64,000 bases of DNA from Mesostigma viride (Eukaryota > Streptophyta > Mesostigmatophyceae > Mesostigmatales > Mesostigmataceae). Positions 20,538 to 33,900 of the stretch are shown piece by piece. The stretch is from NCBI GenBank assembly GCA_009746045.1, contig RPFO01000138.1, forward strand, positions 660,759 through 724,758, read 5' to 3'. A program made the translations under genes and the position numbers. Each line of letters begins with the position of its first letter. Within the stretch, counting starts at the first letter, position 1. Below the pieces are notes generated by a model, which saw only the letters and a program-made list of their open reading frames with translations, was not told the origin of the DNA and ran no database searches.

Positions 20538-22362
20538 ACTCAGGGGTAAGTGGGTATTAATATTTGCCAATGCGATGGGAAAGAAGTACCAATCAACCCA
20601 TTGACAAGCCGTCAGTGCAAATTAAATTAAATTAACTCTTCAACCGTCTGGACTGGAACCACCATAACGGACTGAGTTTGGGTATCTTTGTGCGCCTGAG
20701 AGTATCTAGCCTAAAAACATTTTCTGGCCCACTCTTGGAACCAAGCATGCTTTTATGTTGAATAAAGTTTGGGTAATGTAGTTGGTCACATATCCATGGC
20801 CCATGCGTGCTATAAATAGCACCCCCCCCAGGGGGGTACGGTGCACATGGGGTTGGAGACATATATAATGCATTATAGACCATCTACACAAATCAGGTGG
20901 CCCTGGCCTTTTAAAGGCAGTTTATTAGGATCACAGGCATGCCATCAATGCATTCACAGCATGAAATGTCACAGAACTGCACATGCTAGCTAGCAAACAG
21001 CCCAAAATAGCTCAGACCGTTATAACGGTGCAAGCTATTTTGGGACGGTTGCTAGAACTGCCGTATAGGTTTCCTATCCCAAAGTGGCACAAAACAACTA
21101 GATGGCCACAAAAGCAATGCCAACACCATGTCCAGCATATAAGACACAAGCTCATGCTATACAATAGGTGTAAGGCTCATATCAAGGCCTAAAGCGCGCG
21201 TACAAAGGGTGGCAAGGAGCTACATCACTAACACACCCAATGAACGACAAAACACCTCTATGTTCTTGGAAACAATGAATAAAACAATAGGAATAAGTTG
21301 GTATAATGCTCCCATGCAAACAGGTTATGGGTATCTCCACGATTTTCACATGCAATGGATGCAAAACAAGAAGGTGGGCGTTGGCCAGCAAAACAAGAAG
21401 CCACGCCTAACACTGGTCAGAAAAAGAACTTGTCTCGGGGTGCTTGACCAAGGAAAAGCATTGGGTAATCAACGTTACCATATTAGTGACCGATAACAAT
21501 CGTTACCTCGCTATTTCCGTTGCAGCATCAGCTAACGGTGACCAAACATGGTCCAAAATCTGCTTGACCTGATGGTATTCCCCAACCATGACAAGCCGAT
21601 GCGTAGAGGCAGCAAAACAACAAAAAGACAATCACAACCCCTCGGTAATAACTCTGATATTAGCTTTAAACGATAATACAACTATATACGGCTAATAGAA
21701 CACGCTTGGAGGCTAGAACGTACCAGGTCGGTACAGCAGATTACCTTTCTTGCGCGAGCCAGCACGCCAGAGTAATGGACGTAGCCTCGAGCCTTTACTG
21801 GCTGCCAATGCTAATAAATCTTGTTGGGAACAACGTACTAAATTGATCGATGCGCAGATGTCTGGGAAAATTCGGCCTAGCAACATGCAGCACTCGCACC
21901 ATCACTGACTGGCCGCTAACATCATTTGCTGCGCCGACCAGCACCCCGAGACCCATCTACGCATCTCCAAACCTTCCATGGCTAGGGATATTAAATTTTT
22001 AGGACATAAGGATCATGCCTACAAAATTTGAGTCCAATACGTCAAGCCATTCTCTCGTACCAGTCAGTTCTTTGCACCGCCATAGCCGTGCGCGTCAATA
22101 TTTTTCCTGCACGTCGGTCCCGTTGGACCATGGTACCCCCCTAACTTTGCTCAAGCATATCTCCCTGGCCAGGTGTCCAAAGTACGGTCTGAAGTGCTCT
22201 ACGGAAAGCTGACGTCTAGATCTTTCGATCCCCCCAGGTTTGACCGTTAAATTATTATTGGCGCGGCGCCTGGTTAGCGCACAAACTCAGTCCGTTAGAG
22301 TGGTAGGACTTCAACTGGTACCACGAAAACGGCGCGAGAACGGTTTAAGAGTTAAACTAAAT
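20538..22362. other. AT-rich intergenic stretch without a gene
   Basis: No frame above about 95 codons and no recognisable domain. It starts with an AAATTAAATTAAATTAA run at 20622-20637, similar to the LINE tails, and holds the palindrome at 21001-21044. It may be degenerate transposon sequence. Confidence 0.5.
21001..21044. repeat. 44-bp interrupted palindrome
   Basis: Arms CCCAAAATAGCT (21001-21012) and AGCTATTTTGGG (21033-21044) are exact complements. They enclose the perfect 14-bp palindrome ACCGTTATAACGGT (21016-21029), with 3-base spacers on each side. The whole can form a cruciform or hairpin. Confidence 0.92.
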
Positions 22363-23070
22363 TAAATTATAACATGACTCCGTTGGGAGATCATGTAGCA
22401 CATATTCCCTTGCTGGATGGATGGAGGTGAGCGTTCGAAGCCGCGAAACCGAACTAATCTAACTCTAAGCTAATCTAATCTAGAAAACCCTAACTATTCT
22501 ACTCAGCAAAACGCCCCTTCCTCTTGGGGGGGGGGGGCTTGCCCACTGACAGGGGCTGGCGTGTGAGCCTGGACAATCGTCAGTTCCACCGGTACCTCTT
22601 CTTGTTCTGCATAGCAGTCTAAGCAAGAGAGAGGGAGTGAATGCGATGTTCAAACGGGGCCACTAGGCCGGCCAGCAACTGCTGTGGGTAGGTCATGACA
22701 TGTTTGCCTACCTTTTTAGGTATGTCCTTGGGGCCAGGCCAGGTCAGGACATGTCGCCCTGGCTGGCCAAGCCGCGCTGGGGGCCGGCCAGACCGAGGTC
22801 GGTGTCTACCTGGCTGGTGCGAGCAAGATGTCCTACGCATGCTATCCTACACTGTCTAATCTCTTCCGAAATGCGAGGCATACCCTGGTACAAAGATTCT
22901 AAAGACCTATGTGTGGGAAACCCTACATTCAGGGCCTGACGTAGCATCCTGGTTACCGTGCCGTCTAGCTTGGCGGCCAGCGTGTCCATGAGCGTCCATG
23001 CCTCGGCGCCATAGCCGTCAGTAGGACGGACAGTATCTACGCGATCGGATGGTGTCGGCAGGTGCATGCT
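22363..23070 (-). mobile_element. LINE copy C, 3' part
   Basis: The minus strand encodes a LINE C-terminal tail: YGAEAWTLMDTLAAKLDG, VTRMLRQALNVG, then CRIACVGHLARTSQVDTDLG, homologous to copies B and D. Its 3' end is an AAATTAAATTATAACATGACT block at 22363-22380, shared with 15196 and 63885. The catalytic RT domain is absent, so the copy is truncated and inactive. Confidence 0.7.
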
Positions 23071-26028
23071 TGAGAGTTGAGCCCTGGCCGCCAGCCGGTG
23101 GTTGGCGGGTGATAGCCGGTTTCGGCAGTTAAAATGGCGACGGCTTTGACTACTGTTGAGTGTAACAAGGGAAGCTGACTAGCTGAGTGACTCGCCAATA
23201 GTTGAGTCCACTACAGTTAATATATTTGAAATTATGGCTGGCTTAAGTACGCGAAGAGATTTTTTAGGCGCGAAAATATGCCGAGCTACGGCTGCCGAGA
23301 ATGCTCATAACTTTCGACTCCAACCAGTGAGTACATAAGAAACCACCTAACCGATTCAATGGTCACGCGTTCACAACCTAGAACGATTATCTAACTACTA
23401 TCACTGCGTTGTAAAAGCCCTGACCCAAGTAATGTAATGTTGCAAGTGCTTGTAGGCCTGCTTTCAGACCTGCCGCACAACTACAGTTTATCCTTCTTCT
23501 ACCAGCGACACTGAAAGGCTCTTAGGTTTGCACCTGTGAAAGTTGGGATGACTGTGCAATAAGAGCTACCTTATGATCCCAGATCAGAAGTACAGCATAC
23601 ATGGCGCAACTGCCTTATTCGTGATATCTAGTCAGGTGAATCTTCCCCGGGTCATCAGGAAGTGCGCTAGCAACCCCCGCTCGCAGCAGCAGCTCCACAT
23701 GGGCCTGATGGGGCACGGGACCAGGTGGGGAAATGGTGACAGGTGGCAAGTACAGGTGAACACACGCTGCCAATGGGGACAAACTGCATGCACCATGCAC
23801 CGTGCACCAGGCCAAAGCGAGCGAATCACTAGAGGCAAATGCTAACACATTGGCAGGTTGGTAGGCGCACACAAGAGCATCAGTGCTAGGGATAGCTCAC
23901 TCATGGCGCATGCACTCACGGGAGACTTGCGGCACATGCAAGGACAATCGCAAACTGCGTGGAAGGCGTTCATAGTGCTGCCGATGGACTGGCTTGATCC
24001 GCCATTGCAGCTCTGGCATTGCACCCCGCGAAAGATGGGCCGACCTAGAGGGAGCCAGACATGGGGGGAATGGGCCCTGTCTTCCTGACCAAACAAATCA
24101 CGATGCCGCGTACGCAGAAAAATGACGGCAGCTGACGGGCCTATTCCTCACAACCAGGCTGGCGACTGGCCACATGTTGCATGGTGGGAATCATGCGAGA
24201 TGCTTCGCCGGTCTGTGTATGGGAAAGCCAGCAAGAGGCCTGTGGCTAACTGTGTCCTGCCAGCCTTTTCGTGCTGACTGCCAGCACAACCCGTTGCACC
24301 TCCGCTGCATAAAGACAAACATGATGGTCTGTTCAGTTCACGCCGTCCACACTCCCTACCCTGTCTCCCGATTGCAAGGCATGCTAGCCATCCTCGTCAA
24401 TGCCATCCACTTGGGCATAACAGGAGTCACACAGTTCTTTTGTGAAACCCTATTGTGGGAACCCTGCCCTGATTGCTGCTCTTTTTGTAATAGCAGCAAT
24501 GAGCAAGTCAGCCGTAGCATCAGCAGGCAGAGAAGGCATGCTACATCGGGCACAGGCACACCGCGACAGGGGTGCCCCACTCCAGCCACATCGGGTCTCG
24601 CTCCCCCAGTGCCCATGCTCAACTGCCAAGCAACGCGAGGGGCGGCACCACGCGAGGAAAGGAGCACGAGCACGCGCCCCGTACCTGCTTGTAGCGGCTC
24701 CGAGGGATGCCACCTGGCCTCCCCCCATTGGTGACAGCAGGCGTTTCGCTGTCAAAACACGCCGTAATGAGTTCCTGGCGACGTTACGGGAGCGGTCCAT
24801 GAGAGTACACCAGGAGAGACAACAGCAAGCAATCAAGCTGGGTAGCACAGTCGTGAGAAGGTCGCCTGCAAGGAGGGGAGGGGGCACCACCAATCGTGGT
24901 GAAGGCGAGCGCCGAATGAACCCCAAGACTTGCTTCGACGTACACCTTTGGTTGGTGCACACTGTTCTACGACCGGGACAAACCCTGTGCTGTCTGGCAC
25001 AGGGGAGATTGTGGGGTTGACACACCCCTGCATGGTTAAGGGGCATCATACTGGCCCTGTGCCACATGGCGGGCCCTGCCTCCACACCCCTGTCTCCTTC
25101 ATGCGGGCGCCAGCACACAGCACCCACCCTAAGTGAAAGAGAAGCTTTTGTCATCACCAAACGCCAGCATATGATAGCATCAGGTCATCCCTCCATCCGA
25201 CTAAGCACACATCCTTGTCCAAGTCGGCGAGCGCACCGCGTTTTTCCAGGTGGCGCGTGGACAGATGGCCGACAGTTGGCAGGGGGGGCTGCACCTCGTT
25301 GAGAGTAGGAGCAGATCGAGATTGCAGCAGTCACCCGCCTAGCGCGAAGCGCATGCTTTTGGGGGCGCACTAGCATCCCCGTGATGAACGCAACCAAGGC
25401 AGGCGGAGAGGTAATGGGGTGACGGGCACAAATGGCAATCTCCACACCCCCTAGCGCATGCAGCAAGCAATCCTTGTCCACGCAAACACGGCGCAGTCAT
25501 AGAATCACATGCAAGTGAGACGCCCTATCTACCAGGCCTACAAGTATTTCTATAAATTGGCATCGAAAAGGGGCATCCAGTTACTGTTAAGAGCCCAGGC
25601 GCAAGCGAAAGCCCGTCACATATCGCCAGGGGCTGCCACTTGCCGTGATCAGCTGCACCAGGCCTTGCCGCTTGGGTGCGGCCACAGGGGATGTAGGCTC
25701 CTTGCCCTGCGCATGCGGGTGCCGGGGGGTGGCCTTGTTCGCACTCTGTCTCGGCAGCTTGCGCAACCTGGGTGGCTGCGCGAAACAGGCAGGGGCAGGC
25801 AGCCACAGGGGGGCTCACGGGGGTCAGGCGAGCCCAGATCATGTAGTGTGCCGGATGGATGGCCATTTGTGACACCTACCTCTGCAGACATGGGGCGCTT
25901 CGATTCCCAGTGCTCCACTTTGCGGCACCAACCTTGCATGGCAACCCAGCCCGACAGACCGGCGTACCAGGTTGACTGCACCCGACTGCGCCACCAATAC
26001 AGGCACGAGGCGCGGCCAGGCCACTCAC
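23071..26028. other. Intergenic or intronic stretch, no supported exon
   Basis: Overlapping open frames of 80-236 codons occur on both strands (for example the minus strand at 24450-25160), but none shows a domain, membrane segment or clean splice framing. The sequence may belong to the 3' end of the minus-strand coiled-coil gene or be intergenic. Confidence 0.4.
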
Positions 26029-26232
26029 ACTGGAATCTGCCCCCTCATGTCCATCGGTCAGCTGCAGGCGGCCATCCTCCTCCACTCCACCGCCGGTGAC
26101 GTCAGAGGAATCCCCGTTCAGCTTAGCGCAGTTCTTGTCGACGAAGGAGGCCAGCTGCGCCTGCGAGTTTGCATACCATGTCCACGTCATCGCGTAACGG
26201 TGGTTGTTACTTTCAAGCGCTAGTGTCATCAT
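26029..26232 (-). CDS. Candidate exon, unknown protein
   Basis: A 68-codon minus-strand frame opens MMTLALES and ends GHEGADSS directly before a strong donor (GTGAGT). The middle reads NNHRYAMTWTWYANSQ and SFVDKNCAKLNGDS, which looks more protein-like than the neighbouring frames. It could be the first exon of a separate gene or a downstream exon of the coiled-coil gene. In the second case the phase does not fit exon 4 (27914-27964) directly, so a further exon would be needed. No function can be assigned. Confidence 0.27.
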
Positions 26233-26875
26233 AGTGGTAATTAGCGTTCATACTGTTATTATTAGTGTTCATCATTATTTTGTGCAGTGTTATTTTTATC
26301 ATTTGCATCCGCCACGCACTGGCTGGCGCTCCTATGTAACACTTGCTGGCATAACCAGCATGCGAGGGATGGCACGCACCGTGACGCCCTTACTCTAACA
26401 GCAAACAACATGACACCCCTTGACTTCAGAGCAGGTACTTTCTCCCGGCCATGCCACGAACTACAGAGTTGGCAACGCACACGCAGCGCCCTTGAACCCA
26501 CAACATCGCCACTGTCTTTATATGCCGGACACTCGTGGGTAAGCAATACTTACAGCGCGTGTTTGTTACGCCGTCTACCCAACCCTTCATCACCCCTGCC
26601 GAGTGCCAAGCAGCCACAACCATGAATGGCGCCTCCTGGCTGAACCCCCTAGTCTTGCCATGGCTCCACGATAGTCCTTTTGCTTGCCATGCCGCGAAAC
26701 TTCTCAAGATGGTCCGCCTGCTCGAGTGGCAACCCCCCTCCCCCTTCTGCACCACCTCTCTCCCTCCACACACGGGAGGCTCCCTTCCCACACCAGCAAA
26801 CACTCTGCCTCCATGACACGCATGCGTGCTGTGAACACCTTAGAACCAGCAGGCCGGGCCTTTCTGCTATTACGG

Positions 26876-27057
26876 TAATCAATCATCTCACGGTAATCAA
26901 TCATCTCACGGTAATCAATCATCTTACGGTAATCAATCATCTCACGGTAATCAATCATCTCACGGTAATCAATCATCTCACGGTAATCAATCATCTTATG
27001 GTAATCAATCATCTTACGGTAATCAATCATCTCACAGTAATCAATCATCTCACGGTA
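26876..27057. repeat. 18-bp tandem repeat, about 10 copies
   Basis: The unit is ACGGTAATCAATCATCTC with single-base variants (CTTACGG, CTTATGG, CTCACAG). Because 18 is divisible by three, all frames through it are periodic and open. Confidence 0.95.
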
Positions 27058-27355
27058 AGCGGACAAGACCACGGGTACGCAGCCAGACCACGGGTTCACG
27101 GCGGTTTGCTTGTGGACCAACGCACACAGGAAAACCCCTGAGTGCACGGTGTGAAGAATACAAGCCCTGTATGCTTCATGTGAGGATGTCCTTGCTGCGT
27201 CGGTGCCACTGCAGGCCACCATGGCAACCCTCCGCCTGTTGTCTACAGCTCTCCCACATAAGTCAGTGCCACGGGATGGTGGCCGTGGCCTTCCCGCCGC
27301 CACCACCACGTATGCCTCCCCGCCACCAGCATCACCCATGCTTCCCCGCCGCCAC

Positions 27356-27857
27356 CACCATCACCAACACCAACACCAACACCAACACCAACACCAACAC
27401 CAACACCAACACCAACACCAACACCAACACCAACACCAACACCAACACCAACACCAACACCAACACCAACACCAACACCAACACCAACACCAACACCAAC
27501 ACCAACACCAACACCAACACCAACACCAACACCAACACCAACACCAACACCAACACCAACACCAACACCAACACCAACACCAACACCAACACCAACACCA
27601 ACACCAACACCAACACCAACACCAACACCAACACCAACACCAACACCAACACCAACACCAACACCAACACCAACACCAACACCAACACCAACACCAACAC
27701 CAACACCAACACCAACACCAACACCAACACCAACACCAACACCAACACCAACACCAACACCAACACCAACACCAACACCAACACCAACACCAACACCAAC
27801 ACCAACACCAACACCAACACCAACACCAACACCAACACCAACACCAACACCAACACC
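27356..27857. repeat. (ACCAAC)n hexanucleotide repeat, about 83 copies
   Basis: An uninterrupted ACCAAC array about 500 bp long, flanked by imperfect CACCACC sequence. The poly-(Asn-Thr), poly-(His-Gln), poly-(Leu-Val) and poly-(Cys-Trp) frames are artefacts. If the minus-strand gene is correctly joined, the repeat lies in the intron after its exon 4. Confidence 0.97.
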
Positions 27858-27913
27858 GATGCCTCACCACCGCCACCACCACACGTGCCTCACTGCCACC
27901 ACGGTTGCCTCAC

Positions 27914-30900
27914 CATCAGCTCCTCGTTGGCTCGCTCCAGGCGCGACGCATGCGCCTCCATGACCTGGGTCGGTGTCAGCCCACGGCTGTGGCGGGCAGA
28001 GGCACACACGCGCCCATGTGTCCGCGCGCCGGTAGAGAGCGAATGCATGCGACCAGAGATGTACCCAGCGATCAGCACAAGGACCCACGAGTGGTAGCAA
28101 GAAGGAGTCACTGCTTGCTTTCGTTGTCAAAGTGCGCACTTACTCAGGCTGTGAACCTTCAATAGTACCATCACCGTCACGATACCCTTGCATCATCCAC
28201 CTGCCTGACCCTCTACAGTGCTGGGCATCGGATCCTACCATCCGACCACACCATCATGGGCGCATACAGGAACAACGTTAGGAAGTTCGTACGCTGCCGT
28301 CAGCAAGAGGCAACGAGACCACGCATACGCATGCCTGACATTGTTCCACGGCCACGTGCGCCCCCACCCTTCTGCAACGAGACCACGCATGCGCACGCCT
28401 GACATTGTTCCACGGCCACGTGCGCCCCCACCCTTCTGCAACGAGACCACGCATACGCATGCCTGACATTGTTCCACGGCCACGTGCGCCCCCACCCTTC
28501 TGCAACGAGACCACGCATACGCATGCCTGACATTGTTCCACGGCCACGTGCGCCCCCACCCTTCTGCAACGAGACCACGCATGCGCATGCCTGACATTGT
28601 TCCACGGCCACGTGCGCCCCCACCCTTCTGCAACGAGACCACGCATACGCATGCCTGACATTGTTCCACGGCCACGTGCGCCCCCACCCTTCTGCAACGA
28701 GACCACGCATACGCATGCCTGACATTGTTCCACTGCCACGTGCGCCCCCACCCTTCTGCAACGAGACCACGCATACGCACGCCTGACATTGTTCCACGGC
28801 CAAGTGCGCCCCCACCCTTCTGCAACGAGACCACGCATACGCATGCCTGACATTGCTCCACTGCCAAGTGCGCCCCCACCCTTCTGCAACGAGACCACGC
28901 ATACGCATGCCTGACATTGTTCCACGGCCCCACCCTTCTGCAACGAGACCACGCATACGCATGCCTGACATTGCTCCACTGCCAAGTGCGCCCCCGCCCT
29001 TCTGCAACGAGACCACGCATACGCATGCCTGACATTGTTCCACGGCCACGTGCGCCCCCACCCTTCTGCAACGAGACCACGCATACGCATGCCTGACATT
29101 GTTCCACGGCCACGTGCGCCCCCACCCTTCTGCAACGAGACCACGCATACGCATGCCTGACATTGTTCCACGGCCACGTGCGCCCCCACCCTTCTGCAAC
29201 GAGACCACGCATGCGCATGCCTGACATTGTTCCACGGCCACGTGCGCCCCCACCCTTCTGCAACGAGACCACGCATACGCATGCCTGACATTGTTCCACG
29301 GCCACGTGCGCCCCCACCCTTCTGCAACGAGACCACGCATACGCATGCCTGACATTGTTCCACTGCCCCACCCTTCTGCAACGAGACCACGCATACGCAT
29401 ACCTGACATTGTTCCACGGCCACGTGCGCCCCCACCCTTCTGCAACGAGACCACGCATACGCATGCCTGACATTGTTCCACGGCCACGTGCGCCCCCACC
29501 CTTCTGCAACGAGACCACGCATGCGCATGCCTGACATTGTTCCACGGCCACGTGCGCCCCCACCCTTCTGCAACGAGACCACGCATACGCATGCCTGACA
29601 TTGTTCCACGGCCACGTGCGCCCCCACCCTTCTGCAACGAGACCACGCATGCGCATGCCTGACATTGTTCCACGGCCACGTGCGCCCCCACCCTTCTGCA
29701 ACGAGACCACGCATACGCATGCCTGACATTGTTCCACGGCCAAGTGCGCCCCCACCCTTCTGCAACGAGACCACGCATACGCATGCCTGACATTGTTCCA
29801 CGGCCACGTGCGCCCCCACCCTTCTGCAACGAGACCACGCATACGCATGCCTGACATTGTTCCACGGCCAAGTGCGCCCCCACCCTTCTGCAACGAGACC
29901 ACGCATACGCATGCCTGACATTGTTCCACTGCCCCACCCTTCTGCAACGAGACCACGCATACGCACGCCTGACATTGTTCCACTGCCCCACCCTTCTGCA
30001 ACGAGACCACGCATACGCACGCCTGACATTGTTCCACTGCCACGTGCGCCCCCACCCTTCTGCAACGAGATCACGCATGCGCATGCCTGACATTGTTCCA
30101 CTGCCACGTGCGCCCCCACCCTTCTGCAACGAGACCACGCATACGCATGCCTGACATTGTTCCACTGCCCCACCCTTCTGCAACGAGACCACGCATACGC
30201 ACGCCTGACATTGTTCCACTGCCACGTGCGCCCCCACCCTTCTGCAACGAGATCACGCATGCGCATGCCTGACATTGTTCCACTGCCACGTGCGCCCCCA
30301 CCCTTCTGCAACGAGATCACGCATGCGCATGCCTGACATTGTTCCACGGCCAAGTGCGCCCCCACCCTTCTGCAACGAGACCACGCATACGCATGCCTGA
30401 CATTGTTCCACTGCCCCACCCTTCTGCAACGAGACCACGCATACGCACGCCTGACATTGTTCCACTGCCACGTGCGCCCCCACCCTTCTGCAACGAGATC
30501 ACGCATGCGCATGCCTGACATTGTTCCACTGCCACGTGCGCCCCCACCCTTCTGCAACGAGACCACGCATACGCACGCCTGACATTGTTGCACGGCCACG
30601 TGCGCCCCCACCCTTCTGCAACGAGACCACGCATACGCATGCCTGACATTGTTCCACTGCCACGTGCGCCCCCACCCTTCTGCAACGAGACCACGCATAC
30701 GCACGCCTGACATTGTTCCACGGCCACGTGCGCCCCCACCCTTCTGCAACGAGACCACGCATACGCATGCCTGACATTGTTCCACGGCCACGTGCGCCCC
30801 CACCCTTCTGCAACGAGACCACGCATACGCATGCCTGACATTGTTCCACGGCCACGTGCGCCCCCACCCTTCTGCAACGAGACCACGCATGCGCATGCCT

Positions 30901-33900
30901 GACATTGTTCCACGGCCACGTGCGCCCCCACCCTTCTGCAACGAGACCACGCATGCGCATGCCTGACATTGTTCCACGGCCACGTGCGCCCCCACCCTTC
31001 TGCAACGAGACCACGCATGCGCACGCCTGACATTGTTCCACTGCCACGTGCGCCCCCACCCTTCTGCAACGAGACCACGCATACGCATGCCTGACATTGT
31101 TCCACTGCCCCACCCTTCTGCAACGAGACCACGCATACGCATGCCTGACATTGTTCCACGGCCACGTGCGCCCCCACCCTTCTGCAACGAGATCACGCAT
31201 GCGCACGCCTGACATTGTTCCACGGCCACGTGCGCCCCCACCCTTCTGCAACGAGACCACGCATACGCATGCCTGACATTGTTCCACGGCCACGTGCGCC
31301 CCCACCCTTCTGCAACGAGACCACGCATGCGCATGCCTGACATTGTTCCACGGCCACGTGCGCCCCCACCCTTCTGCAACGAGACCACGCATACGCATGC
31401 CTGACATTGTTCCACGGCCACGTGCGCCCCCACCCTTCTGCAACGAGACCACGCATGCGCATGCCTGACATTGTTCCACGGCCACGTGCGCCCCCACCCT
31501 TCTGCAACGAGACCACGCATACGCATGCCTGACATTGTTCCACGGCCACGTGCGCCCCCACCCTTCTGCAACGAGACCACGCATACGCATGCCTGACATT
31601 GTTCCACGGCCACGTGCGCCCCCACCCTTCTGCAACGAGACCACGCATACGCATGCCTGACATTGTTCCACGGCCAAGTGCGCCCCCACCCTTCTGCAAC
31701 GAGACCACGCATACGCATGCCTGACATTGTTCCACTGCCCCACCCTTCTGCAACGAGACCACGCATACGCATGCCTGACATTGTTCCACTGCCACGTGCG
31801 CCCCCACCCTTCTGCAACGAGACCACGCATGCGCATGCCTGACATTGTTCCACGGCCACGTGCGCCCCCACCCTTCTGCAACGAGACCACGCATACGCAC
31901 GCCTGACATTGTTCCACGGCCACGTGCGCCCCCACCCTTCTGCAACGAGACCACGCATGCGCACGCCTGACATTGTTCCACGGCCACGTGCGCCCCCACC
32001 CTTCTGCAACGAGACCACGCATACGCATGCCTGACATTGTTCCACGGCCACGTGCGCCCCCACCCTTCTGCAACGAGACCACGCATACGCACGCCTGACA
32101 TTGTTCCACGGCCACGTGCGCCCCCACCCTTCTGCAACGAGACCACGCATACGCATGCCTGACATTGTTCCACGGCCACGTGCGCCCCCACCCTTCTGCA
32201 ACGAGACCACGCATACGCATGCCTGACATTGTTCCACGGCCACGTGCGCCCCCACCCTTCTGCAACGAGACCACGCATGCGCACGCCTGACATTGTTCCA
32301 CGGCCACGTGCGCCCCCACCCTTCTGCAACGAGACCACGCATACGCATGCCTGACATTGTTCCACGGCCACGTGCGCCCCCACCCTTCTGCAACGAGACC
32401 ACGCATACGCATGCCTGACATTGTTCCACGGCCAAGTGCGCCCCCACCCTTCTGCAACGAGACCACGCATACGCACGCCTGACATTGTTCCACGGCCACG
32501 TGCGCCCCCACCCTTCTGCAACGAGACCACGCATACGCATGCCTGACATTGTTCCACGGCCACGTGCGCCCCCACCCTTCTGCAACGAGACCACGCATAC
32601 GCATGCCTGACATTGTTCCACGGCCACGTGCGCCCCCACCCTTCTGCAACGAGACCACGCATGCGCATGCCTGACATTGTTCCACGGCCACGTGCGCCCC
32701 CACCCTTCTGCAACGAGACCACGCATGCGCATGCCTGACATTGTTCCACGGCCACGTGCGCCCCCACCCTTCTGCAACGAGACCACGCATACGCATGCCT
32801 GACATTGTTCCACGGCCACGTGCGCCCCCACCCTTCTGCAACCAGACCACGCATACGCATGCCTGACATTGTTCCACGGCCACGTGCGCCCCCACCCTTC
32901 TGCAACGAGACCACGCATACGCATGCCTGACATTGTTCCACGGCCACGTGCGCCCCCACCCTTCTGCAACGAGACCACGCATACGCACGCCTGACATTGT
33001 TCCGCGGCCACGTGCGCCCCCACCCTTCTGCAACGAGACCACGCATACGCATGCCTGACATTGTTCCACGGCCACGTGCGCCCCCACCCTTCTGCAACGA
33101 GACCACGCATACGCATGCCTGACATTGTTCCACGGCCACGTGCGCCCCCACCCTTCTGCAACGAGACCACGCATGCGCATGCCTGACATTGTTCCACGGC
33201 CACGTGCGCCCCCACCCTTCTGCAACGAGACCACGCATACGCATGCCTGACATTGTTCCACGGCCACGTGCGCCCCCACCCTTCTGCAACGAGACCACGC
33301 ATGCGCATGCCTGACATTGTTCCACGGCCACGTGCGCCCCCACCCTTCTGCAACGAGACCACGCATACGCATGCCTGACATTGTTCCACGGCCACGTGCG
33401 CCCCCACCCTTCTGCAACGAGACCACGCATGCGCATGCCTGACATTGTTCCACGGCCACGTGCGCCCCCACCCTTCTGCAACGAGACCACGCATACGCAT
33501 GCCTGACATTGTTCCACGGCCAAGTGCGCCCCCACCCTTCTGCAACGAGACCACGCATACGCATGCCTGACATTGTTCCACTGCCCCACCCTTCTGCAAC
33601 GAGACCACGCATACGCACGCCTGACATTGTTCCACTGCCCCACCCTTCTGCAACGAGACCACGCATACGCACGCCTGACATTGTTCCACTGCCACGTGCG
33701 CCCCCACCCTTCTGCAACGAGATCACGCATGCGCATGCCTGACATTGTTCCACTGCCACGTGCGCCCCCACCCTTCTGCAACGAGACCACGCATACGCAT
33801 GCCTGACATTGTTCCACTGCCCCACCCTTCTGCAACGAGACCACGCATACGCACGCCTGACATTGTTCCACTGCCACGTGCGCCCCCACCCTTCTGCAAC

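Noticed and set aside
24450-25160. 236-codon minus-strand frame
   Set aside because: No domain, odd Cys/Trp/Arg-rich composition, and equally long frames on the other strand.
26029-26232. SURF1-like C-terminus suggested by NNHRYAMTW
   Set aside because: Spacing is one residue short and the following sequence is hydrophilic rather than a membrane helix, so the resemblance is not enough.
27171-28165. Asn-Thr and His-Gln repeat proteins on the plus strand
   Set aside because: Translations of the ACCAAC hexanucleotide repeat with no conserved flanks.
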